DNA of 19,028 bases from Pirellulales bacterium (lineage in GTDB: Bacteria; Planctomycetota; Planctomycetia; Pirellulales; JAICIG01): positions 1-19,028 of the forward strand of contig JAICIG010000109.1 of NCBI GenBank assembly GCA_025924495.1, read 5' to 3'. The stretch's first letter is position 1. Every line of letters starts with the position of its first letter. A model generated the notes under the pieces. The model did no database searches. It was not told the origin of the DNA and saw only the letters and a program-made list of their open reading frames with translations. Positions 7,649 through 15,458 of the stretch are shown here, in pieces. The position numbers and the translations under genes are program-made.

Positions 7649-9214
7649 TTACTCTTGTCCGACGGTGCTCTCGGCGGCACTCTTGCTGCCAGATGGCCGC
7701 TTGGTGCTGCTCGCCGCAGGCGGCTTAGCGCCAGGAGCGACCACCTTATCCGGCTGCTGTTCGGGCTTCTGCTCGGCGCCCGCGCCTTGCTGCTTGAGCC
7801 AGTTCTGCATGTCGCCCCCTTCGGTCGAGATGTTGGCCAACTGCTCGTAAAGCTCCTTCTTATCCCTCAACAGCTTCAGCATATTGTCGATGCGAGCGAC
7901 AACGTCTTTGATGAAGGCTTTTCCCGCCTGATCGCCGGCGGCATACAACGCATGGTCCGTGCTCGGTTGAGCGTTGCGATCCGAGACGTCGGCGCCGTTC
8001 AATCCGTAGCGGATACTGATCAATTGCCCGGCGACATCGCTGGCGGCGGCCTTCAGCACGCTCTCAGGAATTGCCGGCGCTACGGGAGCTTGTTCTTCCT
8101 CTTTATCGTCCCCGTCCTTCTTGGTCTTCTTGTCGTCTTTCTTGTTCGCGTCGAGCTTGGCGGGAGCGGGCTTCGCCGGCGCTTTTGCTTTTTGTGCGTT
8201 CAGGCCCGCGTTTGCCATCAATCGATCGTTGGTCTGCGACACTTCGACAACCAGATCGGCCATCTGCTGAGCCAGCGGCATCACCTTGTCCTGCGGAAAG
8301 GCTTTCGACTGCAGATAGCCCATTTCTCCGGCGGCGTGACACCTGAGCCATAATTCGGAACTCTTTTCGCTAATCAGCGTCTGGAAAGCGTCGACCACTT
8401 CGGGCTGATTCGCCTCGGCGCCTTTGTCGGCCAAGGTCGAGAGCATGCCGCAGGCCAACATTCGCATCCACTGATGGCCAACGGGACTTTTGCCCTTGGC
8501 CGGTTCTTTGCTTTTGAGCAGCTTGGTCATCGCGCTGACCAATTCCGCGCGTTGATCTGCGGGCAGATTTGCTTCTGCATGCCGCTTGAGTCCGATCAAG
8601 GCTTCAATTCGCAAGGCATCGTGCTGCGATTCGTCTTTAAATATTCCGAACAACACCGGCTCGGCTTCGGGCAACGGAATCGCTCCAGGACCGCCGACAC
8701 GAGCCTCTCGTTGATCAAGTTCACCAATCATCAACACGCAATTGAGACGAATTGCTCGGGGATAACGCGCGTCTTTCGCGACTTTTTGACACTCTTCCAA
8801 GATCCATTTATTGAGCCGGACATGGAGATCGGGGGCAGCTCCGCGGCCAGCCTGCCCGAGGTAGTTTTTAAGCTCCTTGCGTTTGGTCGGCAGCGAAGTA
8901 ATGTTTTCCTTCCAAGTCATCTCGGCTAGCCGGTAACGGAAGAAATCGGTGAAGTGCTTTTCTTCTTCGGCGGTTGCCGTTTTGCCATTGCGCAAAATTG
9001 CCGGCACTTTTGACTTAGAGAGTTTGGGATCCGTGAGTTGGACTACTTTGCCGTCAGGCTGTTTGAAATTGCGCTCGCCTTCGAAATCCCCGTCGGGCTG
9101 CTGTGCGCGCACGAGAGAATGGGGCGCGACAACCCAAAGTGAGGCCAGCGCTAGCGCCACTGCCAGCCGAAGCGATCGCCCGTCACAAACCACCGCTTGC
9201 AGAAGAGTTTTCAT
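7649..9214 (-). CDS. Secreted alpha-helical (HEAT-like) protein of unknown function
   Basis: A 521-residue exported protein. The signal peptide is clear: a hydrophobic core LAVALALASLWVVA and a probable cleavage after VRA at residue 37. Residues about 85-335 are helical with HEAT-like periodicity (for example PRAIRLNCVLMIG and DALRIEALIGL). Then comes a strongly charged Ala/Pro/Lys/Asp/Glu linker (341-384), a second helical part (385-475) and a Pro/Lys/Ser-rich tail that is probably disordered. No catalytic motif is visible. The ATG is well supported: AGGA lies seven bases upstream. It is first in a minus-strand run with the HEAT lipoprotein. A structural role or envelope partner of that protein is inferred from the shared fold type and location. 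I do not know a named family for it. Confidence 0.85.
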   Translation of the reverse strand: MKTLLQAVVCDGRSLRLAVALALASLWVVAPHSLVRAQQPDGDFEGERNFKQPDGKVVQLTDPKLSKSKVPAILRNGKTATAEEEKHFTDFFRYRLAEMTWKENITSLPTKRKELKNYLGQAGRGAAPDLHVRLNKWILEECQKVAKDARYPRAIRLNCVLMIGELDQREARVGGPGAIPLPEAEPVLFGIFKDESQHDALRIEALIGLKRHAEANLPADQRAELVSAMTKLLKSKEPAKGKSPVGHQWMRMLACGMLSTLADKGAEANQPEVVDAFQTLISEKSSELWLRCHAAGEMGYLQSKAFPQDKVMPLAQQMADLVVEVSQTNDRLMANAGLNAQKAKAPAKPAPAKLDANKKDDKKTKKDGDDKEEEQAPVAPAIPESVLKAAASDVAGQLISIRYGLNGADVSDRNAQPSTDHALYAAGDQAGKAFIKDVVARIDNMLKLLRDKKELYEQLANISTEGGDMQNWLKQQGAGAEQKPEQQPDKVVAPGAKPPAASSTKRPSGSKSAAESTVGQE

Positions 9215-10109
9215 GAAAAAATCCTAACCGCCGCCACGAGGGCGAACAAGCATATCTCAATCAGCTGCAAATACGCCGACTATCTGGCAATCAACAACAG
9301 CGAGTTTGATCAGGTTCCGCCCCAGAATGCTGAGGCAGGGCCAATCATCATTCTTGCAAGGCAGCGCCCGGCGAGAAACTCAACGGTGTCAGATCGACCC
9401 AGCCGGACACTGACATGCGGGCGAACACCCAACTAGCCGGCAAAATACTCTGTTCCCCAACATCGCATCGTCGAGTCTTTCAGCCCCGGCTCACGTCTCG
9501 CGCTCGGTCGCTGCGAGCAAAGACGCAAGCCATGGCGGCTTAAGACGTTGAGACGACGCAAACCATTGTCTAGCCTACCACCGTCCGCCGGCAGATGTCA
9601 AGCTGTTTCCATCGCAGCAGGTTGTTCTTTGCCTCGGCGGATTAACGGCGCCGCCCATGCCTGCAAATACTCTCATGCGAGCTAGCGAACCCAGCGTCTG
9701 GCAGTCTCAACCGGCTGGTTGCTTCGGCGGGACACGGCGGGCGCTCAACCTTTGAGCCATCTCTTTCAACTTGGCGACAATCGGAAGCGTGATCCACGGT
9801 GCTGAGTTCACCTATTTGCGGATTGCGGCCGAAGGTCATCCGGCCCCCTTCTTGCTATTTTTGCCGTTTATCCATTTTCTATTGCCACGTTGGATATGAT
9901 TTCTCTCCCTAACTCCTTAGGCGAATGCCCAACCGATATCGTAAATCCTTCTCATAACATGGCTTGCATTATTATTAGGATTGTGTTAGTATCTGATTAG
10001 GCTTTGATTTGCATGAGCCGATTTATGGACTAGGCTTCGTCTCGTCGGCATCACTGCTAGTCGCGTCACTAAGGCATAGCAATCGTTGAGCTTACGAAAG
10101 AAGGTACTC
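9215..10109. other. Long divergent intergenic region (895 bp)
   Basis: No protein-coding gene could be supported. The region carries divergent control signals for the secreted 521-residue gene (left) and the PDZ gene (right). The right part (about 9850-10000) is clearly more A/T-rich than the rest and holds the promoter described separately. The left part has a short stem AAGCC/GGCTT (9527-9541) and a separated inverted repeat CGTCTC/GAGACG (near 9495 and 9550), both weak. A long 5' leader or an unrecognised small RNA is possible. Confidence 0.5.
9964..9992 (+). promoter_or_regulatory. Sigma70-type promoter for the PDZ gene
   Basis: TTGCAT (9964-9969) and TAGTAT (9987-9992) are separated by exactly 17 bp in an A/T-rich stretch. 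Each hexamer is two mismatches from consensus. The predicted start near 9999 would leave a leader of about 110 nt before the ATG at 10110. This is the best hexamer pair I found in the window. Confidence 0.5.
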
Positions 10110-10943
10110 ATGGCAAAAGGTGCTTGGCATCGAGCTCTTTCATGGGCCATTCTATGCTTTGGCGGGCTTTTTGGTTTCTTCATGGCAGGCGAGCGGGCTG
10201 CCGCGGCTCAACCCGAAAAACTGCTACAGGTCCCTTCGGGCGGCGTGGCGCCGATGGTCATTGGTCTGACGCTGGCAGACAACGGTTCAGGCAGAATACA
10301 AGTCGTCAGCGTGCAACCCGCAAGCCCGGCAGCCAAAGCTCGTCTGCAGCCGGGCGATCACGTATTGGCCGTTGACGGTCACAAACCAACGAGCGCCGCT
10401 GAGGTGATTCGCAAGGTTCAAGCCAGCACCCCTGGCGCACGGTTCAAGTTCGACGTTGCCCGCGAAGGATTGGAAGGTTCTCTGTGGCTTGCCCCGACCC
10501 GACAGACCAATGGACTGCAAGATCGCGTCGTGCGCGGCCGCACGGTTTCAGAGCGACGTCACGAGCCCGCCGCGCTCGGAATCACCATGTATGAGGGCGC
10601 CTACACGGGCGTTCGAGTATTGACCGTAGCGCAAGGCAGTCCCGCTGAACGAGCAGGCTTGCTCGTTGGCGATCGGATCATTTCAATCAACGGCGAAGCG
10701 GTAGCGGATAACCGCGACGTGACGGCATTGGTCGAACGGAGTCATCCGGGGGCGACCGTTCGCATCGAAATCGATCGCGAAGGACTGCGAGGCGTGCTCT
10801 CGCCGATCCTTTCATCTCGCGCCGCCGTATTTCGCCCCGTGGCGCCGACCATCGAATATCGGGCTGGATCGCGAGAACCGGCCGCGCGTTATCCGTCGCT
10901 TTCTCCCGCTGAAATCAACGATCAGCGCAGCTACGGCGGCTGA
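10110..10943 (+). CDS. Exported protein with two PDZ domains
   Basis: A 277-residue protein that binds peptides or protein C-termini outside the cytoplasm. An N-terminal hydrophobic segment (about 10-25) ending in GERAAAA is a signal peptide or anchor. PDZ 1 spans about 47-122 (VVSVQPASPAAKARLQPGD, then VDGHKPTSAAEV) and PDZ 2 about 155-228 (VAQGSPAERAGLLVGDRI, then SINGEAVADNRDV). The tail, about 230-277, is Pro/Ser/Arg-rich and probably unfolded. No HtrA-type Ser/His/Asp or other protease domain is present, so it is an adaptor rather than an enzyme. The ATG at 10110 has the strong ribosome-binding site GAAAGAAGG five bases upstream, which rules out the in-frame TTG at 10086. It appears to be transcribed alone. 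Confidence 0.85.
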   Translation: MAKGAWHRALSWAILCFGGLFGFFMAGERAAAAQPEKLLQVPSGGVAPMVIGLTLADNGSGRIQVVSVQPASPAAKARLQPGDHVLAVDGHKPTSAAEVIRKVQASTPGARFKFDVAREGLEGSLWLAPTRQTNGLQDRVVRGRTVSERRHEPAALGITMYEGAYTGVRVLTVAQGSPAERAGLLVGDRIISINGEAVADNRDVTALVERSHPGATVRIEIDREGLRGVLSPILSSRAAVFRPVAPTIEYRAGSREPAARYPSLSPAEINDQRSYGG

Positions 10944-11290
10944 ACCTCCGCCGCTCAAAGCGGAATGCTCACGCGTTACATTCATGTAGTATTGCGAGTC
11001 GCTTACCTTGAGCAGCGGTCTCCATGTCGAACTGCCCAGAAGCTAGCAGCCCGTGCGAGGGCGTCGTTAACTGTGGAGAACTGTTCTACGCTTCTCCCGT
11101 TGATTCGCTCCCTCACGAATTCTTTCAAGACAATTCGCTCGCAGGCGTCGAAAATTGTCGTGCATGACCGCGACTGGACAACCCGGCGCGTCTTCCGGTA
11201 GAACGAGCAGGCAGCCATCGCCCGTGCCCCAAGGCGATTTATGCGCGTGATCGCTTTCTTGATTCGTCGCCACTTGCGAAATCCGCCGAC
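10944..11290. other. Intergenic region upstream of the methyltransferase
   Basis: About 350 bp with no supported gene. A short stem TCCGC/GCGGA right after the PDZ stop (about 10947-10963) might help end transcription but has no T-run. Short open frames on both strands are Arg/Ser-rich and carry no recognisable motif. Confidence 0.45.
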
Positions 11291-12298
11291 ATGTCTTCGC
11301 TCCCTTCCCCTCAGCTTGTCTTCGAAACTTTCAACGCGTGTCAACAAACGGCTGCGCTCAAATCAGCGATCGAGCTGAATCTGTTCAGTTCCATTGCCGT
11401 CGGTCGCGACACCCCGGCGAAGTTGGCTGCCGCCTGCCAGGCCTCCGAGCGCGGCGTGCGAATACTGGCCGATTACCTGACGGTGCTCGGCTTTCTGGAA
11501 AAATCGCACGAGCGTTACCGGCTTTCGGCCGAGTCGAGCGCATTTTTGGATCCGAATTCGCCGGCATATCTGGGCGGGGCGGTCGAATTCCTCTGCGCGG
11601 CCGAGCACCGAGCCCGCTTCGACCGGTTGACCGAATCGGTACAGGCCGGCGGCGCGCCAGAAAACGAAGACAGCGTCCTGGCGCCCGAACACGACGCCTG
11701 GGTACGCTTCGCCCGCGGCATGGCTGGCCTGATGGCGCTGCCCGCCGAGCTGCTTGCCCAGCGCGTGTTGGCTGGCGCAACCCCGCCGATGAAGGTTCTC
11801 GATATCGCCGCCGGCCATGGGCTGTTTGGCATCGCCTTCGCCCGGCACAACCCGCAGGCTGAGATCGTCGCCCTGGACTGGGCCAATGTATTGGAAGTCG
11901 CCCAAGAAAATGCCCAGCGTGCCGGCGTCGCCGAGCGGCATCGCGGCCTGCCGGGCAGCGCCTTCGAGGTCGAATTCGGCAATGGCTACGACCTCGTGCT
12001 GCTCACCAATTTCCTGCACCATTTCGATGCGCCGACGAACGAAGCGGTGATGCGCAAAGTACATGCGGCGCTCAAACCCGGCGGACGCGCCGTGGTGCTG
12101 GAGTTCGTGCCGGACGAGAATCGCGTGACTCCGCCCGCATCAGCTTCGTTTGCCCTGGTGATGCTGGCGACGACCCCAGCGGGCGATGCTTACACCTTCC
12201 GCGAATATGAAACCATGTTTCGCACCGCTGGCTTCGCCCGCAGCGAGTGCTTTGCTCTCGAGCCAACGATGCAGCATGTCGTCGTTGCACATCGCTAG
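11291..12298 (+). CDS. O-methyltransferase-type SAM-dependent methyltransferase
   Basis: A 335-residue cytoplasmic enzyme with the two-part layout of small-molecule O-methyltransferases. Residues about 8-85 are a winged-helix dimerisation domain (KSAIELNLFSSI, then RGVRILADYLTVLGFLEK). The catalytic domain, about 135-335, has motif I VLDIAAGHGLFG (169-180), acidic D196 in VALDW, motif LVLLTNFLHHFD (235-246) and LKPGGRAVVLEF (261-272). In related enzymes the HH pair near the active site takes part in substrate deprotonation; here it is H243-H244. Relatives act on quinones, carotenoids, bacteriochlorophyll or polyketides, and the substrate here cannot be deduced. There is no Shine-Dalgarno before the ATG. 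The next gene, an acyltransferase, is 300 bp downstream, so a joint pathway is only a guess. Confidence 0.85.
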   Translation: MSSLPSPQLVFETFNACQQTAALKSAIELNLFSSIAVGRDTPAKLAAACQASERGVRILADYLTVLGFLEKSHERYRLSAESSAFLDPNSPAYLGGAVEFLCAAEHRARFDRLTESVQAGGAPENEDSVLAPEHDAWVRFARGMAGLMALPAELLAQRVLAGATPPMKVLDIAAGHGLFGIAFARHNPQAEIVALDWANVLEVAQENAQRAGVAERHRGLPGSAFEVEFGNGYDLVLLTNFLHHFDAPTNEAVMRKVHAALKPGGRAVVLEFVPDENRVTPPASASFALVMLATTPAGDAYTFREYETMFRTAGFARSECFALEPTMQHVVVAHR

Positions 12299-12599
12299 CT
12301 ATCCTGCGTGCATTGGATAAAGTTCGCTTGGCGGAACGAATAAAGTTCCCGGGCGGCTGCCTCATCAACGGATAACCAATTAGGCTTGTCGGTCGGCCCT
12401 GATGACGTGCTGCGCCAAATCACCGTCGTGAGAGCGAGAACCTGCCTAGCGCATTTTCAGTGTTTGCCAACGCTCTCCGCGCCGCTGGCCTCAAAGCGCT
12501 GGAAGTCGCCGAACAACGAATTGACTTGTTGCGGCGGTGCGGCGAAAATCGGGCCGTTTAACACACGTCCGTCTCGCGCCATGAAGGCGAATATGCCCT
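12299..12599. other. Intergenic region with a 9-bp direct repeat
   Basis: No gene is supported in this 301-bp spacer. ATAAAGTTC occurs twice (12317-12325 and 12340-12348), 23 bp apart start to start, with a possible small stem GTTC/GAAC between. Two helical turns of spacing would suit a dimeric regulator, but the pair could be chance. Confidence 0.4.
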
Positions 12600-13808
12600 A
12601 TGTGGAATGCCATCGTCGACGGCGCTATGCCGCAGTTCTGGCCGCCGCGACCGAGCCGATTCTGGAATGCCGCACTCGAACCCTGGCGCTATTGGTATTT
12701 GCGGCGCTACTATAAGATCGCCGATGTGTTCGTCGATGGGTTCGATACGTTCAACAGCCAACTCGCGCCAGGCGACGGCGTGTTGATCGCTCCCAACCAT
12801 AGCCACGACAGCGACCCGCACGTGATGATGCAGGTTGGCAAGCGACTCAAGCGGCAATTGCACTTCATGGCCGCTTGGCAAATCTTTCGACCTCACTGGG
12901 GACTCGACGGCTGGATCTTGCAACGGATGGGCGCCTTCAGCGTGGATCGCGAAGGGAGCGACCGCCGTGCTTTGCACCAGGCTATTGAAATCTTGACGAC
13001 CGGGCGCTCACTCGTCGTTTTTCCGGAAGGCGAAGTCTATCGGCTCAACGACCGGCTCACGCCGCTGTTAGATGGCGTCGCGTTCATGGCTTTAAGCGCC
13101 CAACGCGACCTGAGCAAAACCTCGCCAGGCCGCCGCGTCTGGATCGTTCCCGCCGCGATCCGTTATCGCTACGTCGACGACATTCGTCCGGGCATCGAGG
13201 CGGCGGTCGCCCGGCTGGAACACAGCCTGCGATTGAAGACGCCGCGCGGCGCAGCGCTGGACGAGCGGATTCTGCACTATGGCGAATTCCTGCTGACGAT
13301 CCGCGAAAAAGAAAAATTCGGCCGGTCCTTCGAAACGGCCGGCGCCCTGCCCGAACGTCTCGCTCTGCTGACCGAGTCGCTGCTGGCGCGACATGAGACG
13401 GAGTATCTTAAAAAATCGCCCTCGGCCGAGACGGTGGCGTTGCGAGTGAAAGCGCTGCGTCGAAAGTTGTTTGAGATCTGGACCGACGACGAGGCCGGCA
13501 ACGACGCGCGGCAGCAAGCTCGCGACGCCTTGGACGACGTGCAATTGGCGCTGCAGGCCTACAGCTATCCTGGCAATTATCTCAGCGAAAAACCGAGCAT
13601 CGAGCGGATTGCCGAGACGATCGAGAAGCTCGAAGAAGACCTTGACGGCTTCGCCCGACCGAAAGGCCGGCGCCGGGCACGCGTATTGTTTGGAGAGCCA
13701 ATTGACCTCAGCCAGGCGGATCCTTCCGCCCGTCCTCGCATCGTCGCCGCCGAAATCACCGACCGCCTTGAATGCGCCATCAAGGGATTGATGCAGGCCG
13801 AAGCCTAA
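12600..13808 (+). CDS. PlsC-type 1-acylglycerol-3-phosphate acyltransferase with large insertion
   Basis: A lysophospholipid acyltransferase (PlsC/LPLAT fold) that moves an acyl chain onto a glycerolipid or related alcohol at the membrane. The four family blocks are visible in 402 residues: catalytic NHSHDSD (66-72, the H-x4-D motif being H67/D72), GAFSVDRE (111-118), FPEGEVYR (141-148) and VPAAIRY (183-189). The C-terminal family strand VLFGEPIDL appears only at 362-370. In ordinary PlsC proteins that strand follows motif IV within a few tens of residues. Here about 170 mostly helical, charged residues are inserted between them. The N-terminus has an aromatic-rich stretch (WRYWYLRRYY) but no clear signal peptide. 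The start ATG lacks a Shine-Dalgarno. Whether the acceptor is lysophosphatidate is not certain because of the unusual architecture. Confidence 0.85.
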   Translation: MWNAIVDGAMPQFWPPRPSRFWNAALEPWRYWYLRRYYKIADVFVDGFDTFNSQLAPGDGVLIAPNHSHDSDPHVMMQVGKRLKRQLHFMAAWQIFRPHWGLDGWILQRMGAFSVDREGSDRRALHQAIEILTTGRSLVVFPEGEVYRLNDRLTPLLDGVAFMALSAQRDLSKTSPGRRVWIVPAAIRYRYVDDIRPGIEAAVARLEHSLRLKTPRGAALDERILHYGEFLLTIREKEKFGRSFETAGALPERLALLTESLLARHETEYLKKSPSAETVALRVKALRRKLFEIWTDDEAGNDARQQARDALDDVQLALQAYSYPGNYLSEKPSIERIAETIEKLEEDLDGFARPKGRRRARVLFGEPIDLSQADPSARPRIVAAEITDRLECAIKGLMQAEA

Positions 13809-13933
13809 AGCAAGGGCGCTCGTGGCAGTGCGAAATCATACAAGATGTGTCCGTCCTTGACGTGTTGCCATGGAGCGGCCGTGGAACGGAAGGGGTATCA
13901 TATCGGCATTTCGACCTCCGACGTTCCTCTCGT

Positions 13934-13980
13934 CTTGACGAAATGCGGGCGCCTTGCGATGTTCCTCGCGGGGCGTCAAG
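13934..13980. promoter_or_regulatory. Inverted repeat upstream of lhgO
   Basis: CTTGACG (13934-13940) and CGTCAAG (13974-13980) are a perfect 7-bp inverted repeat about 40 bp upstream of the lhgO start. It could be a split operator or a leader stem. No regulator gene lies next to it. Confidence 0.25.
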
Positions 13981-14019
13981 GCGAAGTTTGAGGGGCCCCG
14001 AATTCGGCGCAGGACTGAC

Positions 14020-15231
14020 ATGAGCGACGGAACGTTTGACGTTGGGATCATTGGCGGCGGCGTGGTGGGCATGGCGACGGCCTATGCCTTGGCGCAACAA
14101 TTCGGCCCGCGGCTGGCGGTATTTGAGGCCGAAGGCCGTTTGGCAGCGCATCAGACGGGCAACAACAGCGGCGTGATTCACTCGGGCTTGTACTACAAAC
14201 CAGGCTCGCTCAAAGCCCGCAATTGCGTGGAAGGACGCGAGGCGCTGTATCGCTTTTGCGCCGAACAAGGAGTCGCCCACGATCGCTGCGGCAAGATCGT
14301 CGTCGCTACGCGTGAAAGCGAACTCGAATCGCTCGCCGAGTTGGAACGCCGCGGCAATGCCAACGGGCTGAAGGGACTGCGGCGGCTTAAGGCCGAGGAG
14401 CTGCACGAGTTCGAGCCGCACGTGGCAGGCATTGCGGGCCTGCACGTTCCCGAGACAGGCATCGTCGATTACATCCAGCTCACCGAAACCTATGGCAAGC
14501 TGGCCGGCGAGCAGGGCGCTACGGTTCGGACCGATGCCGCAGTCCAAGCCATTCAGCGCCGCAGCGACGGCTTGATGCTGATCACTTCGCGCGGCGAATT
14601 TCACGTGAAAAACCTGATTAACTGCGGCGGATTGCAAGCCGATCGAGTGGCCTGGATGTGCGGCGTCGATCCGGGCGTGCAGATCGTCCCATTCCGCGGC
14701 GAGTATTACCAATTGACGCCCGAGCGCGAGTTCTTGGTGCGGAATTTAATCTATCCGGTGCCCGACTCCCGTTTTCCGTTTCTCGGCGTTCACTTCACGC
14801 GGATGGCTCGCGGCGGCATCGAAGCGGGCCCCAATGCCGTGTTGGCATTCAAGCGCTACGGCTATACGCGCAGCAGCTTCTCGGCCAAGGATGCCTTGGA
14901 AATGGCTCGCTTCCCCGGCGTGTGGCGGATGGCCGCCAAGTACTGGAAAACGGGCATGGGCGAGATGCATCGCTCGTGGAGTAAACGCGCCTTCGTCAAG
15001 GCCCTGCAGCGGTTGATTCCGGAACTTCAGATGCAAGACGTAAAGCCGGCCGGCGCCGGAGTGCGAGCCCAGGCCATGACGGGCGAGGGGAAGCTGGTCG
15101 ACGATTTTCACATCGTGCCCGGAGAGCGAATGATCCACGTGCTGAACGCGCCTTCGCCCGCTGCCACCGCGTCGCTCAGCATTGGCCGCAGCATCGCGGA
15201 TTTGGCTATGGAGAATTTCGGGCTGAAATAG
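14020..15231 (+). CDS. lhgO: L-2-hydroxyglutarate oxidase/dehydrogenase (FAD)
   Basis: An FAD enzyme that oxidises L-2-hydroxyglutarate to 2-oxoglutarate and passes electrons to oxygen or the quinone pool, so removing a toxic by-product or feeding lysine/glutarate catabolism. In 403 residues the N-terminal dinucleotide motif is GIIGGGVVG (9-17), with the ribose-binding acid in VFEAE (34-38). The family signature HQTGNNSGVIHSGLYY is at 44-59. Later substrate-domain signatures are PFRGEYYQL (224-232), LGVHFTR (255-261) and NAPSPAATASLSIG (376-389). Length matches the family. The ATG at 14020 is chosen because AGGA lies five bases upstream and the FAD motif starts right after. An in-frame ATG at 13954 would add 22 Arg-rich residues. 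It is not obviously in an operon. Confidence 0.93.
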   Translation: MSDGTFDVGIIGGGVVGMATAYALAQQFGPRLAVFEAEGRLAAHQTGNNSGVIHSGLYYKPGSLKARNCVEGREALYRFCAEQGVAHDRCGKIVVATRESELESLAELERRGNANGLKGLRRLKAEELHEFEPHVAGIAGLHVPETGIVDYIQLTETYGKLAGEQGATVRTDAAVQAIQRRSDGLMLITSRGEFHVKNLINCGGLQADRVAWMCGVDPGVQIVPFRGEYYQLTPEREFLVRNLIYPVPDSRFPFLGVHFTRMARGGIEAGPNAVLAFKRYGYTRSSFSAKDALEMARFPGVWRMAAKYWKTGMGEMHRSWSKRAFVKALQRLIPELQMQDVKPAGAGVRAQAMTGEGKLVDDFHIVPGERMIHVLNAPSPAATASLSIGRSIADLAMENFGLK

Positions 15232-15353
15232 CTTTGTTTGCGTGCACCCTTGGCCGGAAGCGTGGACAACAAGGCCACCCCGCCTGGCGAGGGCCCGGGG
15301 TGCTTAAGGCTTGCGTACCCGCGGGGTTTCGTTAGGTTATTTTTTCACTTCGC

Positions 15354-15369
15354 CGGCGAGCGCTCGCCG
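15354..15369. repeat. Perfect 16-bp palindrome
   Basis: CGGCGAGCGCTCGCCG is a perfect palindrome in the lhgO to dienelactone-hydrolase spacer, about 90 bp before the hydrolase start and just after a T-rich patch (about 15339-15345). A further stem CACCCCG/CGGGGTG (15276-15282 with 15296-15302) lies 50 bp upstream. It may be an operator or cruciform, or a chance event in GC-rich DNA. Confidence 0.4.
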
Positions 15370-15458
15370 CGCTCTTCGGCGCCGCGCCGCAGAAACGGCG
15401 TCAGACCGCAGGGACGGGCGGTTAAGAAATTACTGACTCGAGCACAGGACTTCACCTC

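Noticed and set aside
7613..8353. Plus-strand open frame (246 codons) opposite the secreted 521-residue gene
   Set aside because: It is a shadow frame with Leu/Arg-rich low-information translation; the minus-strand gene has a signal peptide and a good start.
11003..11347. Short open frames in the spacer before the methyltransferase
   Set aside because: Their compositions are Arg/Ser-rich, they lack ribosome-binding sites, and one overlaps the start of the real methyltransferase.
13780..14712. Long antisense open frame (310 codons, minus strand) across lhgO and its upstream region
   Set aside because: It mirrors a strong FAD-enzyme gene in GC-rich DNA; its translation has no recognisable motif and no ribosome-binding site.
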